NCBI GenBank assembly: GCA_030668615.1
Contig: DAOUTQ010000005.1
Location: forward strand, 1-42,787
Direction of reading: 5' to 3'
DNA from: Bacteroidales bacterium
Lineage (GTDB): Bacteria; Bacteroidota; Bacteroidia; Bacteroidales; UBA12077
DNA: 42,787 bases
In this document: positions 16,762 through 25,517 of the stretch, one piece after another
Position numbering within the stretch: position 1 is the stretch's first letter
Layout: each line of letters begins with the position of its first letter
Position numbers and translations under genes: made by a program
The notes under the pieces: generated by a model
What the model was told of the DNA's origin: nothing
Database searches by the model: none
The model's input: only the letters and a program-made list of their open reading frames with translations

Positions 16762-16817
16762 AGAATTTTAAATTAATAATTCTGAATTCAGAATACTGTA
16801 TTCTTATTAATAAGAAT
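16762..16817. repeat. Cluster of nested and overlapping palindromes between the tandem hydratase genes
   Basis: Perfect palindromes ATTCTGAATTCAGAAT (16779-16794), GAATACTGTATTC (16791-16803) and ATTCTTATTAATAAGAAT (16800-16817) overlap end to end. They are preceded by AGAATT (from 16762) that can pair with later AATTCT. Alternative, mutually exclusive RNA hairpins or paired protein sites are possible. There is no T-tract, so it is not a standard terminator. Confidence 0.65.
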
Positions 16818-16858
16818 TGTTGTTCTAAAGTTTAAATCGAAATCAAAAAAAGTAAAAT

Positions 16859-18640
16859 ATGAGCCCAAAAACTTTTGTAGAAAAAATATTTGATGCTGAT
16901 TGTGGAAGCATAGTATTTAAGAAACCTGATATAGTATTAACGCATGATAATACAGCAAGTATAAAAAAGACATTTGAGAAAATGGGTGGAGGTAAAGTAG
17001 CTGATCCTAATCAATTATTAATTGTTTTAGATCATAATGCGCCGCCAACAAACGCAAAATTAGCAACTCAGTACCAGGAAGTTCGTGATATAGTAAAAGA
17101 ACAAGGTATTGATAAATTTTATGATGCAGGTAAAGGTATTTGTCACCAAATAATGTCGTATCATGCCGAACCAGGAATGGTAATAGTAGGTAGTGACAGT
17201 CATACATGTACAGCAGGAGCATTTAATGCAATGGCTGCAGGAATTGATAGGACTGAAGCAGCAGGTTTATGGAAACGAGGCGACACATGGTTTCGTGTTC
17301 CTGAAACAATGAAAGTTACTTTAAAAGGTAAATTAAATCCGGGAGTTTATGCCAAAGATATTTCTTTATGGATTATTGGTATGATAAATTCAGATGGAGC
17401 TGATTATATGTCAATTGAGTATCATGGCGAAGGAGTAAAGACCTTAACAATTTCTCAACGAATGACATTAGCTAATTTAGCATCAGAAATGGGAGCTAAG
17501 AACGCAGTATTTCCTGCTGATGAAGTTTTAGCTGAGTTTTATGGTAAAGATTCAGTTGAAGGTGTTTGGGCTGACGAAGGAGCTAAATATGCAAAAGAAA
17601 TAGAAATTGATTTAAACGATATTTATCCTTTGGTTGCTGCACCACATCATGTTGATAACGTAAAAGCAGTTTCTGAAGTACAAGGTACTAAGCTACATCA
17701 AGGTGTTATTGGAACTTGTACAAACGGTCGTTTAGAAGATATGCGTATTGCTGCAGAAGTTTTAGATGGTCAGAAAATCGCTGAAGGTTTTCAGTTATTA
17801 GTAATACCTGCTTCACAAAAGATCTATTTACAGATGATAGAAGAAGGTCTAATAACTAAATTAATTAATGCAGGTGCAACGGTTTTAAGTTCATCGTGCG
17901 GACCATGTTTAGGTACAGGGCAGGGAATACCAGCTGATGGTTTTACAGTAATTTCTACGGCTAATAGAAACTTTAAAGGCCGTATGGGAAATAAAGAATC
18001 TGAAATTTATTTAGCTTCTCCAGCAACAGTTGCTTATAGTGCAATTAAGGGTGAAATTGCAGATCCTAGGGGTGAAAAACATAATGATAAGTTCCCTTAT
18101 AAGAAAGAGTCAACATCAACTGTAGAAATTGCCGCTGACGATAATCGAAAATTAGGAGATATCTGGAATTATGTTGATGCAGATAATATAAATACCGATC
18201 AAATGTTTGCAGGAAACCTAACATATAATGTTTTGAGTTCAGATGCTGAAGCTATTATGCCACATTTATTCGCAGGGTTTGATGAAAATTTCCCAAAAAG
18301 TGTAACTGCTGGTGATATCGTTATTGCTGGAGAAAACTTTGGGTGTGGTAGTTCACGAGAGCATCCTGCAGTAGGCTTAGCACATGCCGGAGTTAAAGCT
18401 GTAATTGTTAAATCATCAAATAGAATTTTTTATAGATCATGTATAAATCAAGGATTAGCTTTAATTGTAAATCCTGAAATAGTAGATACATATAAACCTG
18501 GCGATAAGGTAAACATTGATTTCAATAATGGTGTAGTTAAAGTAGGAGATAAAGAAATTAAATTTGCTCCACTTCCTGAAAAACTGATGGAAATTATTGA
18601 AAAGAAAGGTTTAGTAAACTGGATGAAATCTGAAGGATAG
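16859..18640 (+). CDS. Fused LeuC-LeuD/aconitase-type hydro-lyase (canonical residues)
   Basis: A 593-aa homologue of the preceding gene with the same fusion: catalytic region about 1-420, swivel domain about 440-593. All usual residues are present: HD in VLTHDNTAS, VLDHNAPP, GSDSHTCTAGA, cluster cysteines in GTCTNGR and SSCGPCLG, NRNFKGR, and the swivel GCGSSREHP. This looks like a functional 3-isopropylmalate/homoaconitate/aconitate-type dehydratase in a single chain. Bacteroidota also carry longer classical aconitases, so a dedicated pathway role is possible. The 109-bp gap to the first gene holds the palindrome cluster, so differential expression or processing of the two may occur (inference). 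Confidence 0.88.
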   Translation: MSPKTFVEKIFDADCGSIVFKKPDIVLTHDNTASIKKTFEKMGGGKVADPNQLLIVLDHNAPPTNAKLATQYQEVRDIVKEQGIDKFYDAGKGICHQIMSYHAEPGMVIVGSDSHTCTAGAFNAMAAGIDRTEAAGLWKRGDTWFRVPETMKVTLKGKLNPGVYAKDISLWIIGMINSDGADYMSIEYHGEGVKTLTISQRMTLANLASEMGAKNAVFPADEVLAEFYGKDSVEGVWADEGAKYAKEIEIDLNDIYPLVAAPHHVDNVKAVSEVQGTKLHQGVIGTCTNGRLEDMRIAAEVLDGQKIAEGFQLLVIPASQKIYLQMIEEGLITKLINAGATVLSSSCGPCLGTGQGIPADGFTVISTANRNFKGRMGNKESEIYLASPATVAYSAIKGEIADPRGEKHNDKFPYKKESTSTVEIAADDNRKLGDIWNYVDADNINTDQMFAGNLTYNVLSSDAEAIMPHLFAGFDENFPKSVTAGDIVIAGENFGCGSSREHPAVGLAHAGVKAVIVKSSNRIFYRSCINQGLALIVNPEIVDTYKPGDKVNIDFNNGVVKVGDKEIKFAPLPEKLMEIIEKKGLVNWMKSEG

Positions 18641-18757
18641 TTTTTTATTATTGATAATTTTAAACAGAAAGTCATACTGAACGTGTCGAAGTATGACTTT
18701 TCTTATGTAAAATCTTTAAAAAACTGGTTATAAATTTTCTGATTAAAGATATTTTTA

Positions 18758-18765
18758 TATTTTTG
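18758..18765 (+). promoter_or_regulatory. -7 element TATTTTTG of the tRNA-Arg gene
   Basis: Exact TAnnTTTG match ending 17 bases before the first base of the tRNA, implying a short 5' leader of about 10 bases. Confidence 0.65.
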
Positions 18766-18782
18766 CAACGCTAAAAGATATT

Positions 18783-18856
18783 GGTCTCGTAGCTCAGTTG
18801 GATAGAGCAATAGCCTTCTAAGCTATGGGTCGCAGGTTCGAATCCTGCCGGGATCA
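18783..18856 (+). tRNA. tRNA-Arg (anticodon TCT)
   Basis: The 74-base cloverleaf folds as follows: acceptor GGTCTCG with CGGGATC (two G-U pairs), D-stem GCTC/GAGC, anticodon stem ATAGC/GCTAT around loop CTTCTAA (anticodon TCT, reading AGA), a 5-base variable loop, and T-arm GCAGG-TTCGAAT-CCTGC. The discriminator base is A and CCA is not encoded. AGA is a frequent arginine codon in this AT-rich genome. A terminator follows 11 bases later, so the gene is monocistronic. Confidence 0.97.
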
Positions 18857-18867
18857 CTAAAAATAGC

Positions 18868-18899
18868 AAAAGCCATTACAAATTGTAATGGCTTTTTTT
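18868..18899 (+). terminator. Intrinsic terminator of tRNA-Arg
   Basis: Stem AGCCATTACA/TGTAATGGCT with a 3-base loop, flanked by A3 and a run of seven T. Confidence 0.9.
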
Positions 18900-18993
18900 A
18901 TTGTTATAGTTAATCCCCTAATTTGAAATCTGCCTAAATTTTGATAACTTGTGAAAAGAATAAGGAGTTAAAAATCAGTTAAAACCTATTTAT

Positions 18994-19686
18994 ATGGCAA
19001 ATATCCTGCTTAAGTATTTAGAAGATAGATACAAACATCATATTCCAAATGAAAAAGTTAAATCACCAGGACCTGTTATAACAATTTCGAGATATTTTGG
19101 TTGTCCTGCAAATATGTGTGCTAATGATTTAGCAGATTTATTAACTGAAATGGAAGAAACTCAAGATAAACCATGGAAAGTTATTAACAAGGAAATTTTG
19201 GAACAAGCTGCAAAGGAATTAGGATTAACACCCGAAAAAATTGAGTTTGTTTTCAAATTTGAGAAAAGGAGTGCAGTTGATGAAATTTTAGAGGCTTTAT
19301 CAAGTAAATATTATAAAAGTGAAAGAAAAATAAAAAATACAATTTGTGAAGTAATACGCTCCATAGGAGAAAGAGGAAATGTTATTATTGTTGGTAGGGC
19401 AGGTGTTGCTATTTTAAAAGATATACCTAATTCACTTCATGTTAAATTAATAGCTCCTTTAGATTATAGAGTAGATGGTGTAAGTCGTCGTCATCAAATT
19501 TCTCATACTAAAGCAAGAAAATTAACTTTAGAGATGGATAAGAATAGGTCACAATTAAGAGCGGAATTTGCAGGAATAAAGATGGATTTAGTTGATTATG
19601 ATCTAATTTTTAATTGTCAGGCTTTAAAATCTGAAGAAATTGTGAAGTTAGTTAGTAAGGCTGCGAAAATAAAGGGCCTTGTTTAA
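18994..19686 (+). CDS. Cytidylate-kinase-like family protein
   Basis: A 230-aa member of the AAA_26/cytidylate-kinase-like group found widely in anaerobic bacteria. The opening VITISRYFGCPANMCANDLA stands where the P-loop of the family is, but the Gly-Lys-Ser/Thr of a classical Walker A is absent. Later elements fit the family: VIIVGRAGVAILKDIPNSLHVKLIAPLDYRV and the basic VSRRHQIS lid-like segment. It is distinct from the real Cmk, so nucleotide kinase activity is doubtful. It is monocistronic, with a tRNA terminator upstream and its own terminator downstream. Confidence 0.82.
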   Translation: MANILLKYLEDRYKHHIPNEKVKSPGPVITISRYFGCPANMCANDLADLLTEMEETQDKPWKVINKEILEQAAKELGLTPEKIEFVFKFEKRSAVDEILEALSSKYYKSERKIKNTICEVIRSIGERGNVIIVGRAGVAILKDIPNSLHVKLIAPLDYRVDGVSRRHQISHTKARKLTLEMDKNRSQLRAEFAGIKMDLVDYDLIFNCQALKSEEIVKLVSKAAKIKGLV

Positions 19687-19706
19687 ATTATAAACAATTA
19701 TAAATT

Positions 19707-19736
19707 AAAAGTCCGGTGATTAGCCGGACTTTTTTT
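19707..19736 (+). terminator. Intrinsic terminator of the cytidylate-kinase-like gene
   Basis: AAGTCCGG/CCGGACTT stem, 7-base loop, and a run of seven T. Confidence 0.88.
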
Positions 19737-19790
19737 ATCTATGCAAAATTTAAACAAAATAAACCAATGTGAGTTAATGGTAATGCATAG

Positions 19791-19822
19791 AAAAAGAGGG
19801 AAGTAATTTACTTCCCTCTTTT
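19791..19822 (-). terminator. Intrinsic terminator of the subtilase gene
   Basis: Long stem AAAAGAGGGAAGTAA with its complement around a 2-3-base loop, followed on the minus strand by T5; it begins 8 bases past the stop at 19830. Confidence 0.85.
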
Positions 19823-19829
19823 AGATAAC

Positions 19830-22800
19830 TTATTGTTTAATAAATTGTTTAACTAGTGGTTCTTTTTCATCTTCAATTGAAATGATGTATAAACCAGTAG
19901 GTAATTCAGAAATATCTACTTCTTTTTCACTACCATTCATCTCAAGTGTTTTTACTAAAGTACCAACCGTATTGTAAATGTTTATTCTTCCAACTCTATG
20001 TCCATTAATAACATCTACATTAATAAATGTACTCGCTGGATTTGGATAAATATTAACAGTTGATCTACCGTTTCCACTTTCATTAACACTTAGAGGAGTA
20101 GCAGCAAAACCATAAACTGAAGCAGGTAGACAGAAGTTAGTTACATCTGATGATGTAAATGAACCTCCTGATGCTAATACTGATCCTCCAGTAACTTCTA
20201 ATGTATATGACCCATTTCCGTAAGAACAGCAAATGCCATCACCGTAAGAATCTAAAATAGTGAAATCATAACAATCATCAGCTAAGTCATTAATTGGAAT
20301 AACAAGAGTTGATCCATCAGCTTGTGACCCGTAAGTACCACCTGAAGCAACAGTTGATCCACCATTATTCTTCAATGTCCAGCTTGTTTCTTCTGGATAG
20401 TTGTCAAATGTAATAGTTAATGTTAAATCAGTACCTGTTGGTGTTGATCCAGTAGTTACACTTATATTATCAATAGCGAAATCACTTCTATAACTATTTG
20501 CTGTTGTAGCAACATAACGAAGCTGAACAGAAGTGCCATAGTAAGAACTTAAACTAACAGATGCATCATACCAAGAATTTCCTTGGTCTCCAGACTTTGT
20601 CCATAATGTAGTCCATGAAGTTCCATCGGTACTAGCTTGTAAATTAATTGTTCCCATACTTGATCCATACATATGATAAGCAAAATTGAAACTTGCATTA
20701 TCTTCTGCTGTAAGATCGAAACAAGGGCTATTTATGGTAGCCACTTTACTTGGATAATTTGGACTTGAAGATTCAACATATATATAATACGTTCCTTCGT
20801 CAGCAGATGATGGACCTGTGCTTGATGAAGGTGTTCCATTTGCATCAACTGCCCAATCAAAATCATCACTTACATCTTGCGTCCAAGCACCTATTCCACT
20901 TTCAAATCCTTCAGAATAAGGGTAAGAAGTTATACCACCAGTACATCCACCACCTGTTTGATCATCAGTTGTAACATTTAGTGTTGAACTTGTAGCTGAA
21001 ACATTTCCTGCAAGGTCTTTAGCTTTAACAGTCATTGCATATGTTGTCGAAGCAGTTAATCCTGTAATATCTGCAGATGTTCCTGTAACAGAACCTATTA
21101 AACTACCATTTTGATATACATCATAACCAGTTACACCAACATTATCAGTTGAAGCATTCCATGCAAGTGTAAAAGAAGTTTGAGTTATACTTGAAGATAC
21201 TAAACTTGTTGGAGCTGTTGGAGCTTCTGTATCAGGAGGAGTTGCTGTAGTTACATTTAATGTTGAACTTGTAGCTGAAACATTTCCTGCAAGGTCCTTA
21301 GCTTTAACAGTCATTGCATAAGTTGTTGAAGCAGTTAATCCTGAAATATTTGCAGATGTTCCTGTAACAGAGCCTATTAAACTACCATTTCGGTATACAT
21401 CATATCCTGTAACACCTACATTATCACTTGAAGCATTCCAACTTAGTGTAAATGTAGTTTCTGTAATACTTGATGAAGATAAACTTGTTGGAGCAGTAGG
21501 AGCTTCAATGTCAATTACTTCACCGAAAGTTACTGTATAATCTTCAACTTCACCATAAGTAAAAGTTTCACAAGCAGTTTGAGCTGCGTTATATTTCATT
21601 GAAACTCTCATTCTGGTTGTTCCAGTAGCAGTTGAAAGAATATTCATTGTTCCTGTAACTGTAGAACTACTCATTGATCCAGGATCAAATGCAAGTTCAC
21701 CAGCATCATCAAAATCTTTATCATTATTATAATCAATCCAGATTTTCCAGTACTCATTATATGATGAGCTTCCGAAACCAGGTGTTAATGAAATACTAAC
21801 TGCAGAACCAGCTTCTAATGTAATGTTTTCAGATGTGAAATCAGTATATGCAGCACCGTTTGATGAATTAGAATAAGCTCCAACTTGAACTTCTGAAATC
21901 CACTCATATGAAAAATCGTTACCTTTTGACTCACAATATGTAGCAATAATCTCATCTGTAGTTATTGAAACAGAATTACTTGCGCCTGATTCGTTACCAG
22001 CTGCATCTTTAGCTTTTACATAAAATGAATATGTAGTTGATGAAGAAAGTCCAGTAACTGTAGAAGATGTGTTTGATGATGTAGTTAAATAACTACCATT
22101 TCTATAAATATCATAACCTGTAACACCAATATTATCAGTTGCAGCATTCCAGTTAAGAACAACTGAATTTTCTGTAACATTTGATGATGCAAGTCCGGAT
22201 GGAGTAGTTGGAGCTTCTGTATCAACAACAACAGATCCACCTAAAGAAGCAAAAGCATTTATTCTTCCACTACCTAATTTACCAATGTAAGATGGGTTTT
22301 GAGAATCAATGTTATCGGCATTGTCAACAATACGATCAAATACCTGTTGTGGAGTAATATTTCCTTCAAAACGAGAAATAATAAGTGCAGCTAACCCAGA
22401 AACATGAGGACAAGCCATTGATGTTCCTTGCATAACACCATATGCATTGTTTGGATACGTACTATGTATTGCAGTAGGATCATAATTACTTGAAATTAAT
22501 TCACCACCTGGAGCAGCAACATCTACCCAAGTATCATAATTAGAATAATAAGATCTTTCATCATTACAATTAGTTGCAGCTACCGCTAAAACATTATCGT
22601 AACAACCAGGCCACCATTGTCCGCTTGAACCATCGTTACCTGCTGCGAATATAACAATACCACCGTCCATTGGAGCTGATGAAGAACCAGCTTCTGCAAT
22701 AAAGTAATCTATTGCATCAAGAACTGCTTGGTCAACTACACCAACTGAAGTGTAACCCCAGCTATTCTGTGAAATAACAGCACCATTATCAGCTGCGTAA

Positions 22801-23711
22801 GTATAAGCTTCTTCAAAACCACCAGTGCTTTGAGCAAATACATTACATGACATGATTCTAACACCATCGTTACTTCCTGAACCACCAGCAACACCAGCAA
22901 CACCGATACCATTATTTGTTTCGGCTGCAACTGTTCCAGCTACGTGAGTTCCATGATCACCAACATAAATTTCACCTTTATCATCACCAAAATTGTAACC
23001 ATAAATGTCATCTACATAACCGTTGTTATCATCATCAACATTATTTCCAGCAATTTCACCTGGATTAACCCACATGTTTCCTGCTAAATCAACATGATCC
23101 CAATCTACACCACCATCTTCAATAGCAACAATAACATTTGAACTACCAGTTTCTAATGTCCAAGCTTCTAATAAACTGATGTCATCACCAACTGTACCAC
23201 CGTTTTGACCAGTATTTTCATAATGCCATTGATCAGAAAAATTAGGATCATTAGGAGTTCCTGTAAGTGACTCAGTTTGAGGAACACTTCTTAATTCTGC
23301 TTTATATTCAGGATTTGCATGCTCTATGTCAGCAGAATTCATAAACTCTTTTGCTAATTCAACAGGCATAGCTTTGGTATTATACTCAACTTTGTACCAA
23401 AGATGTAATCCGTATTCTCTGTGTTTTGCTTCATTTATACCAGCATCTCTAAAAATACGAGTGTATTTTACAGCACCATATTTTTGGTTTAGTTTATCGA
23501 TACTTGCGATTCCGGTTTGAACATAGCCTGCTTTTGCATCAGCAGCAAGTTCTCTTTTTGAACTTGTTTTCTCAACTAAAATGTCAAGTTGTTTTGTTCT
23601 TGCTTCCTTAAATTTTACTTTAAGTACTCCATCCAGAACTTCAGGGTTCTGAGCAAACGAAATACTACCAATAAAAGTTAATGCAATTAGTAGAGTAAAA
23701 AGTCTCTTCAT
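19830..23711 (-). CDS. T9SS-secreted subtilisin-family (S8) serine protease with FN3 and GEVED domains
   Basis: A 1293-aa secreted protease. Signal peptide about 1-20 (ISFAQ). The S8 domain covers about 155-490 with the complete triad D199 (AIEDGG), H253 (GDHGTHVAG) and S431 (GTSMACPHVSG), and the oxyanion N359 (AAGND). Then follow FN3 (about 500-586), a GEVED domain (about 592-730, with a literal GEVEDYTV), two near-identical FN3 modules (737-822 and 830-915), a MAM-like/jelly-roll domain (about 923-1088) and a further beta domain (about 1093-1195, DSYGDGICCSYGNG). The C-terminal T9SS type A sorting domain (about 1218-1293, NIYPNPAS...GLYIISI) means export and cell-surface attachment or release by the type IX system. 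The N-terminal region before 155 acts as a propeptide. Likely role: extracellular protein degradation. Confidence 0.96.
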   Translation of the reverse strand: MKRLFTLLIALTFIGSISFAQNPEVLDGVLKVKFKEARTKQLDILVEKTSSKRELAADAKAGYVQTGIASIDKLNQKYGAVKYTRIFRDAGINEAKHREYGLHLWYKVEYNTKAMPVELAKEFMNSADIEHANPEYKAELRSVPQTESLTGTPNDPNFSDQWHYENTGQNGGTVGDDISLLEAWTLETGSSNVIVAIEDGGVDWDHVDLAGNMWVNPGEIAGNNVDDDNNGYVDDIYGYNFGDDKGEIYVGDHGTHVAGTVAAETNNGIGVAGVAGGSGSNDGVRIMSCNVFAQSTGGFEEAYTYAADNGAVISQNSWGYTSVGVVDQAVLDAIDYFIAEAGSSSAPMDGGIVIFAAGNDGSSGQWWPGCYDNVLAVAATNCNDERSYYSNYDTWVDVAAPGGELISSNYDPTAIHSTYPNNAYGVMQGTSMACPHVSGLAALIISRFEGNITPQQVFDRIVDNADNIDSQNPSYIGKLGSGRINAFASLGGSVVVDTEAPTTPSGLASSNVTENSVVLNWNAATDNIGVTGYDIYRNGSYLTTSSNTSSTVTGLSSSTTYSFYVKAKDAAGNESGASNSVSITTDEIIATYCESKGNDFSYEWISEVQVGAYSNSSNGAAYTDFTSENITLEAGSAVSISLTPGFGSSSYNEYWKIWIDYNNDKDFDDAGELAFDPGSMSSSTVTGTMNILSTATGTTRMRVSMKYNAAQTACETFTYGEVEDYTVTFGEVIDIEAPTAPTSLSSSSITETTFTLSWNASSDNVGVTGYDVYRNGSLIGSVTGTSANISGLTASTTYAMTVKAKDLAGNVSATSSTLNVTTATPPDTEAPTAPTSLVSSSITQTSFTLAWNASTDNVGVTGYDVYQNGSLIGSVTGTSADITGLTASTTYAMTVKAKDLAGNVSATSSTLNVTTDDQTGGGCTGGITSYPYSEGFESGIGAWTQDVSDDFDWAVDANGTPSSSTGPSSADEGTYYIYVESSSPNYPSKVATINSPCFDLTAEDNASFNFAYHMYGSSMGTINLQASTDGTSWTTLWTKSGDQGNSWYDASVSLSSYYGTSVQLRYVATTANSYRSDFAIDNISVTTGSTPTGTDLTLTITFDNYPEETSWTLKNNGGSTVASGGTYGSQADGSTLVIPINDLADDCYDFTILDSYGDGICCSYGNGSYTLEVTGGSVLASGGSFTSSDVTNFCLPASVYGFAATPLSVNESGNGRSTVNIYPNPASTFINVDVINGHRVGRINIYNTVGTLVKTLEMNGSEKEVDISELPTGLYIISIEDEKEPLVKQFIKQ
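20967..21503 (-). repeat. Near-identical tandem FN3 modules (period 279 bp) within the subtilase gene
   Basis: Residues 737-822 and 830-915 differ at 8 of 86 aligned positions. The DNA repeats with a 279-bp (93-codon) offset, for example ACATTTCCTGCAAGGTC at 21001 and 21280. This is a recent internal duplication and a potential slippage or recombination site. Confidence 0.9.
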
Positions 23712-23858
23712 AGTAAAATGGTTTAGGTTAATAAATTAAATTTAGTAAATAGAGTTTTTTATAATGATCCGCAATTTATAATAAAAAAAGACTTTTTTAT
23801 CTCTTAACCGATGAACGACAATTTCCTTCATACGAAAAACGGCTTTCAACATATTTTA

Positions 23859-23866
23859 TAATTTTG
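23859..23866 (+). promoter_or_regulatory. -7 element TAATTTTG upstream of the pepC-like gene
   Basis: TAnnTTTG match about 80 bases before the ATG at 23946, in the 234-bp divergent region between the subtilase and peptidase genes; no good -33 element. Confidence 0.4.
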
Positions 23867-23945
23867 TTAATTATTTATTAAGTTTAGATTAAACGATTTG
23901 CGTTTTATGATATCTATACATCATTACTAATTAAATGAAAATAAC

Positions 23946-25145
23946 ATGATTAAAAGAAAACTAATATTTGCTTTTGTAATGCTTTTCTTTGCATTTACAA
24001 GCTCTTATTCACAAACTGAGGAAGTAAAAAATGGTTATGAATTTAAAACCTTGAAAGAAATAAAAACAACTTCCGTTAAAGATCAGCATAGATCTGGAAC
24101 ATGTTGGAGCTTTTCGGCTTTATCATTAATGGAAACAGAAATGATCAGAAATGGAAAACCTGAAATTGATCTTTCTGAGGCGTGGGTAATTAGACATTCA
24201 TATTCTGATAAAGCCGTGAAATATGTTAGAATGAATGGTTACCTTAATTTTGGTGGTGGTGGAGCATTTCATGATGTTACAAACTGTATAAAAAAATATG
24301 GAATTGTTCCAGAAGAAGTTTATCAAGGTCTTAATTATGGAACAGATAAATTTGTGCATGGTGAAATAGATGCCGTATTAAAAGGGTATGTAGAAAATGT
24401 GATTAAAAATAAGAATAGAGAGTTAACACCAGCATGGCATAATGGTTTTAATGGTATTCTTGATGCTTATTTTGGAGAAATACCTGAGAAGTTTACTTAT
24501 AAAGGAATGGAATATACTCCAAAATCATTTGCGAAGGAATATGTTGGAATCAACCCTGATGATTATATAGAGGTTACCTCTTATACTCATCATCCTTATT
24601 ACAGTCAGTTTGTATTTGAATTGCCTGATAATTGGGCTTTTGGATTAATCTATAATGTAAAATTGGACGAGTTAGTTGAAATAATAGACAACGCTATTAA
24701 TAATGGATATTCTGTAACGTATGGTGGGGATGTAAGTGAAAAGGGTTTCTCATGGAAACATGGGATTGCAATTGTTCCTGATTTAGATGTTGAAGAAACA
24801 GCAGGATCTGATAAAGAACACTGGACAAATTTGACTAATAAAGAAAAAGAAAAAGTTCTTTATTCATTTGAAGAGCCAGTAAAAGAAGTTGAAATTACAA
24901 TTGAAATGCGACAGAAAGCATTTGATAATTACAGAACCAGTGATGATCATGGAATTCATATCGTTGGAATAGCTGAAGATCAAACTGGAAATAAATTTTA
25001 TAAAATAAAGAATAGCTGGGACGTTGATAATATCTATGACGGATATTTATATATGTCAGAAGCTTTTTTGAAATATAAAATTAATAATATTATGGTACAC
25101 AAAAATGCTGTACCAAAGGAAATTGCTAAAAAATTAGGTTTATAA
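23946..25145 (+). CDS. Exported C1 (papain-fold) aminopeptidase C / bleomycin-hydrolase-like peptidase
   Basis: A 399-aa C1B-type cysteine peptidase. The catalytic Cys is C53 in DQHRSGTCWSFSALS, His is H335 in DHGIHIVGIAED and Asn is N356 in IKNSWD. Classical PepC and bleomycin hydrolase are cytoplasmic, but this protein starts with a clear signal peptide (MIKRKLIFAFVMLFFAFTSSYSQ), so it acts in the periplasm, as is common for Bacteroidota homologues. Expected activity is removal of N-terminal residues from peptides, which would complement the neighbouring secreted subtilase. The C-terminus (KKLGL) is close to the end used for aminopeptidase trimming in this family. The gene diverges from the subtilase gene and has its own terminator. 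Confidence 0.92.
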   Translation: MIKRKLIFAFVMLFFAFTSSYSQTEEVKNGYEFKTLKEIKTTSVKDQHRSGTCWSFSALSLMETEMIRNGKPEIDLSEAWVIRHSYSDKAVKYVRMNGYLNFGGGGAFHDVTNCIKKYGIVPEEVYQGLNYGTDKFVHGEIDAVLKGYVENVIKNKNRELTPAWHNGFNGILDAYFGEIPEKFTYKGMEYTPKSFAKEYVGINPDDYIEVTSYTHHPYYSQFVFELPDNWAFGLIYNVKLDELVEIIDNAINNGYSVTYGGDVSEKGFSWKHGIAIVPDLDVEETAGSDKEHWTNLTNKEKEKVLYSFEEPVKEVEITIEMRQKAFDNYRTSDDHGIHIVGIAEDQTGNKFYKIKNSWDVDNIYDGYLYMSEAFLKYKINNIMVHKNAVPKEIAKKLGL

Positions 25146-25166
25146 GAATTTAAATTAGCATATGCG

Positions 25167-25197
25167 ACCGTCGTTGATTTACCAACGACGGTTTTTT
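25167..25197 (+). terminator. Intrinsic terminator of the pepC-like gene
   Basis: ACCGTCGTTG/CAACGACGGT 10-bp stem, 6-base loop, T6. Confidence 0.9.
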
Positions 25198-25300
25198 ATT
25201 GGAAACTGATTGTAAATGAAGTTTTAAAACCTAATTATGCTTGTACTGCAAAAGTCATATTTTTCATTTAATTTTACACTGCAACTTATATATTTAAGTT

Positions 25301-25510
25301 ATGGAATGTAAAAAAGATCAAAACAAAGAAAACTGTAATTGTACTTATTCATGCAGTAAAAAGGGAGTCTGTTGTGATTGTATTACTTACCATAGAAAAT
25401 TGGGACAGTTACCAGCTTGTTATTTCCCAAATGATGTTGAAAGAACTTATGACAGATCTATAAAGAAATTTTTAGAAACTGTTCAAGAGAGGGGTCATCA
25501 CTGGAATTAA
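25301..25510 (+). CDS. Small Cys-rich protein (resembles DUF6485)
   Basis: A 69-aa protein with eight cysteines packed in its first 45 residues ([32 protein letters not shown]), with H29 nearby. This is a likely metal-binding (zinc or Fe-S) module. The pattern [20 protein letters not shown] and the terminal RGHHW match, from memory, the small family DUF6485, whose function is unknown. It is 7 bases upstream of tag and is probably co-transcribed with tag and mnmE. Confidence 0.75.
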   Translation: MECKKDQNKENCNCTYSCSKKGVCCDCITYHRKLGQLPACYFPNDVERTYDRSIKKFLETVQERGHHWN

Positions 25511-25517
25511 ATAAAAT

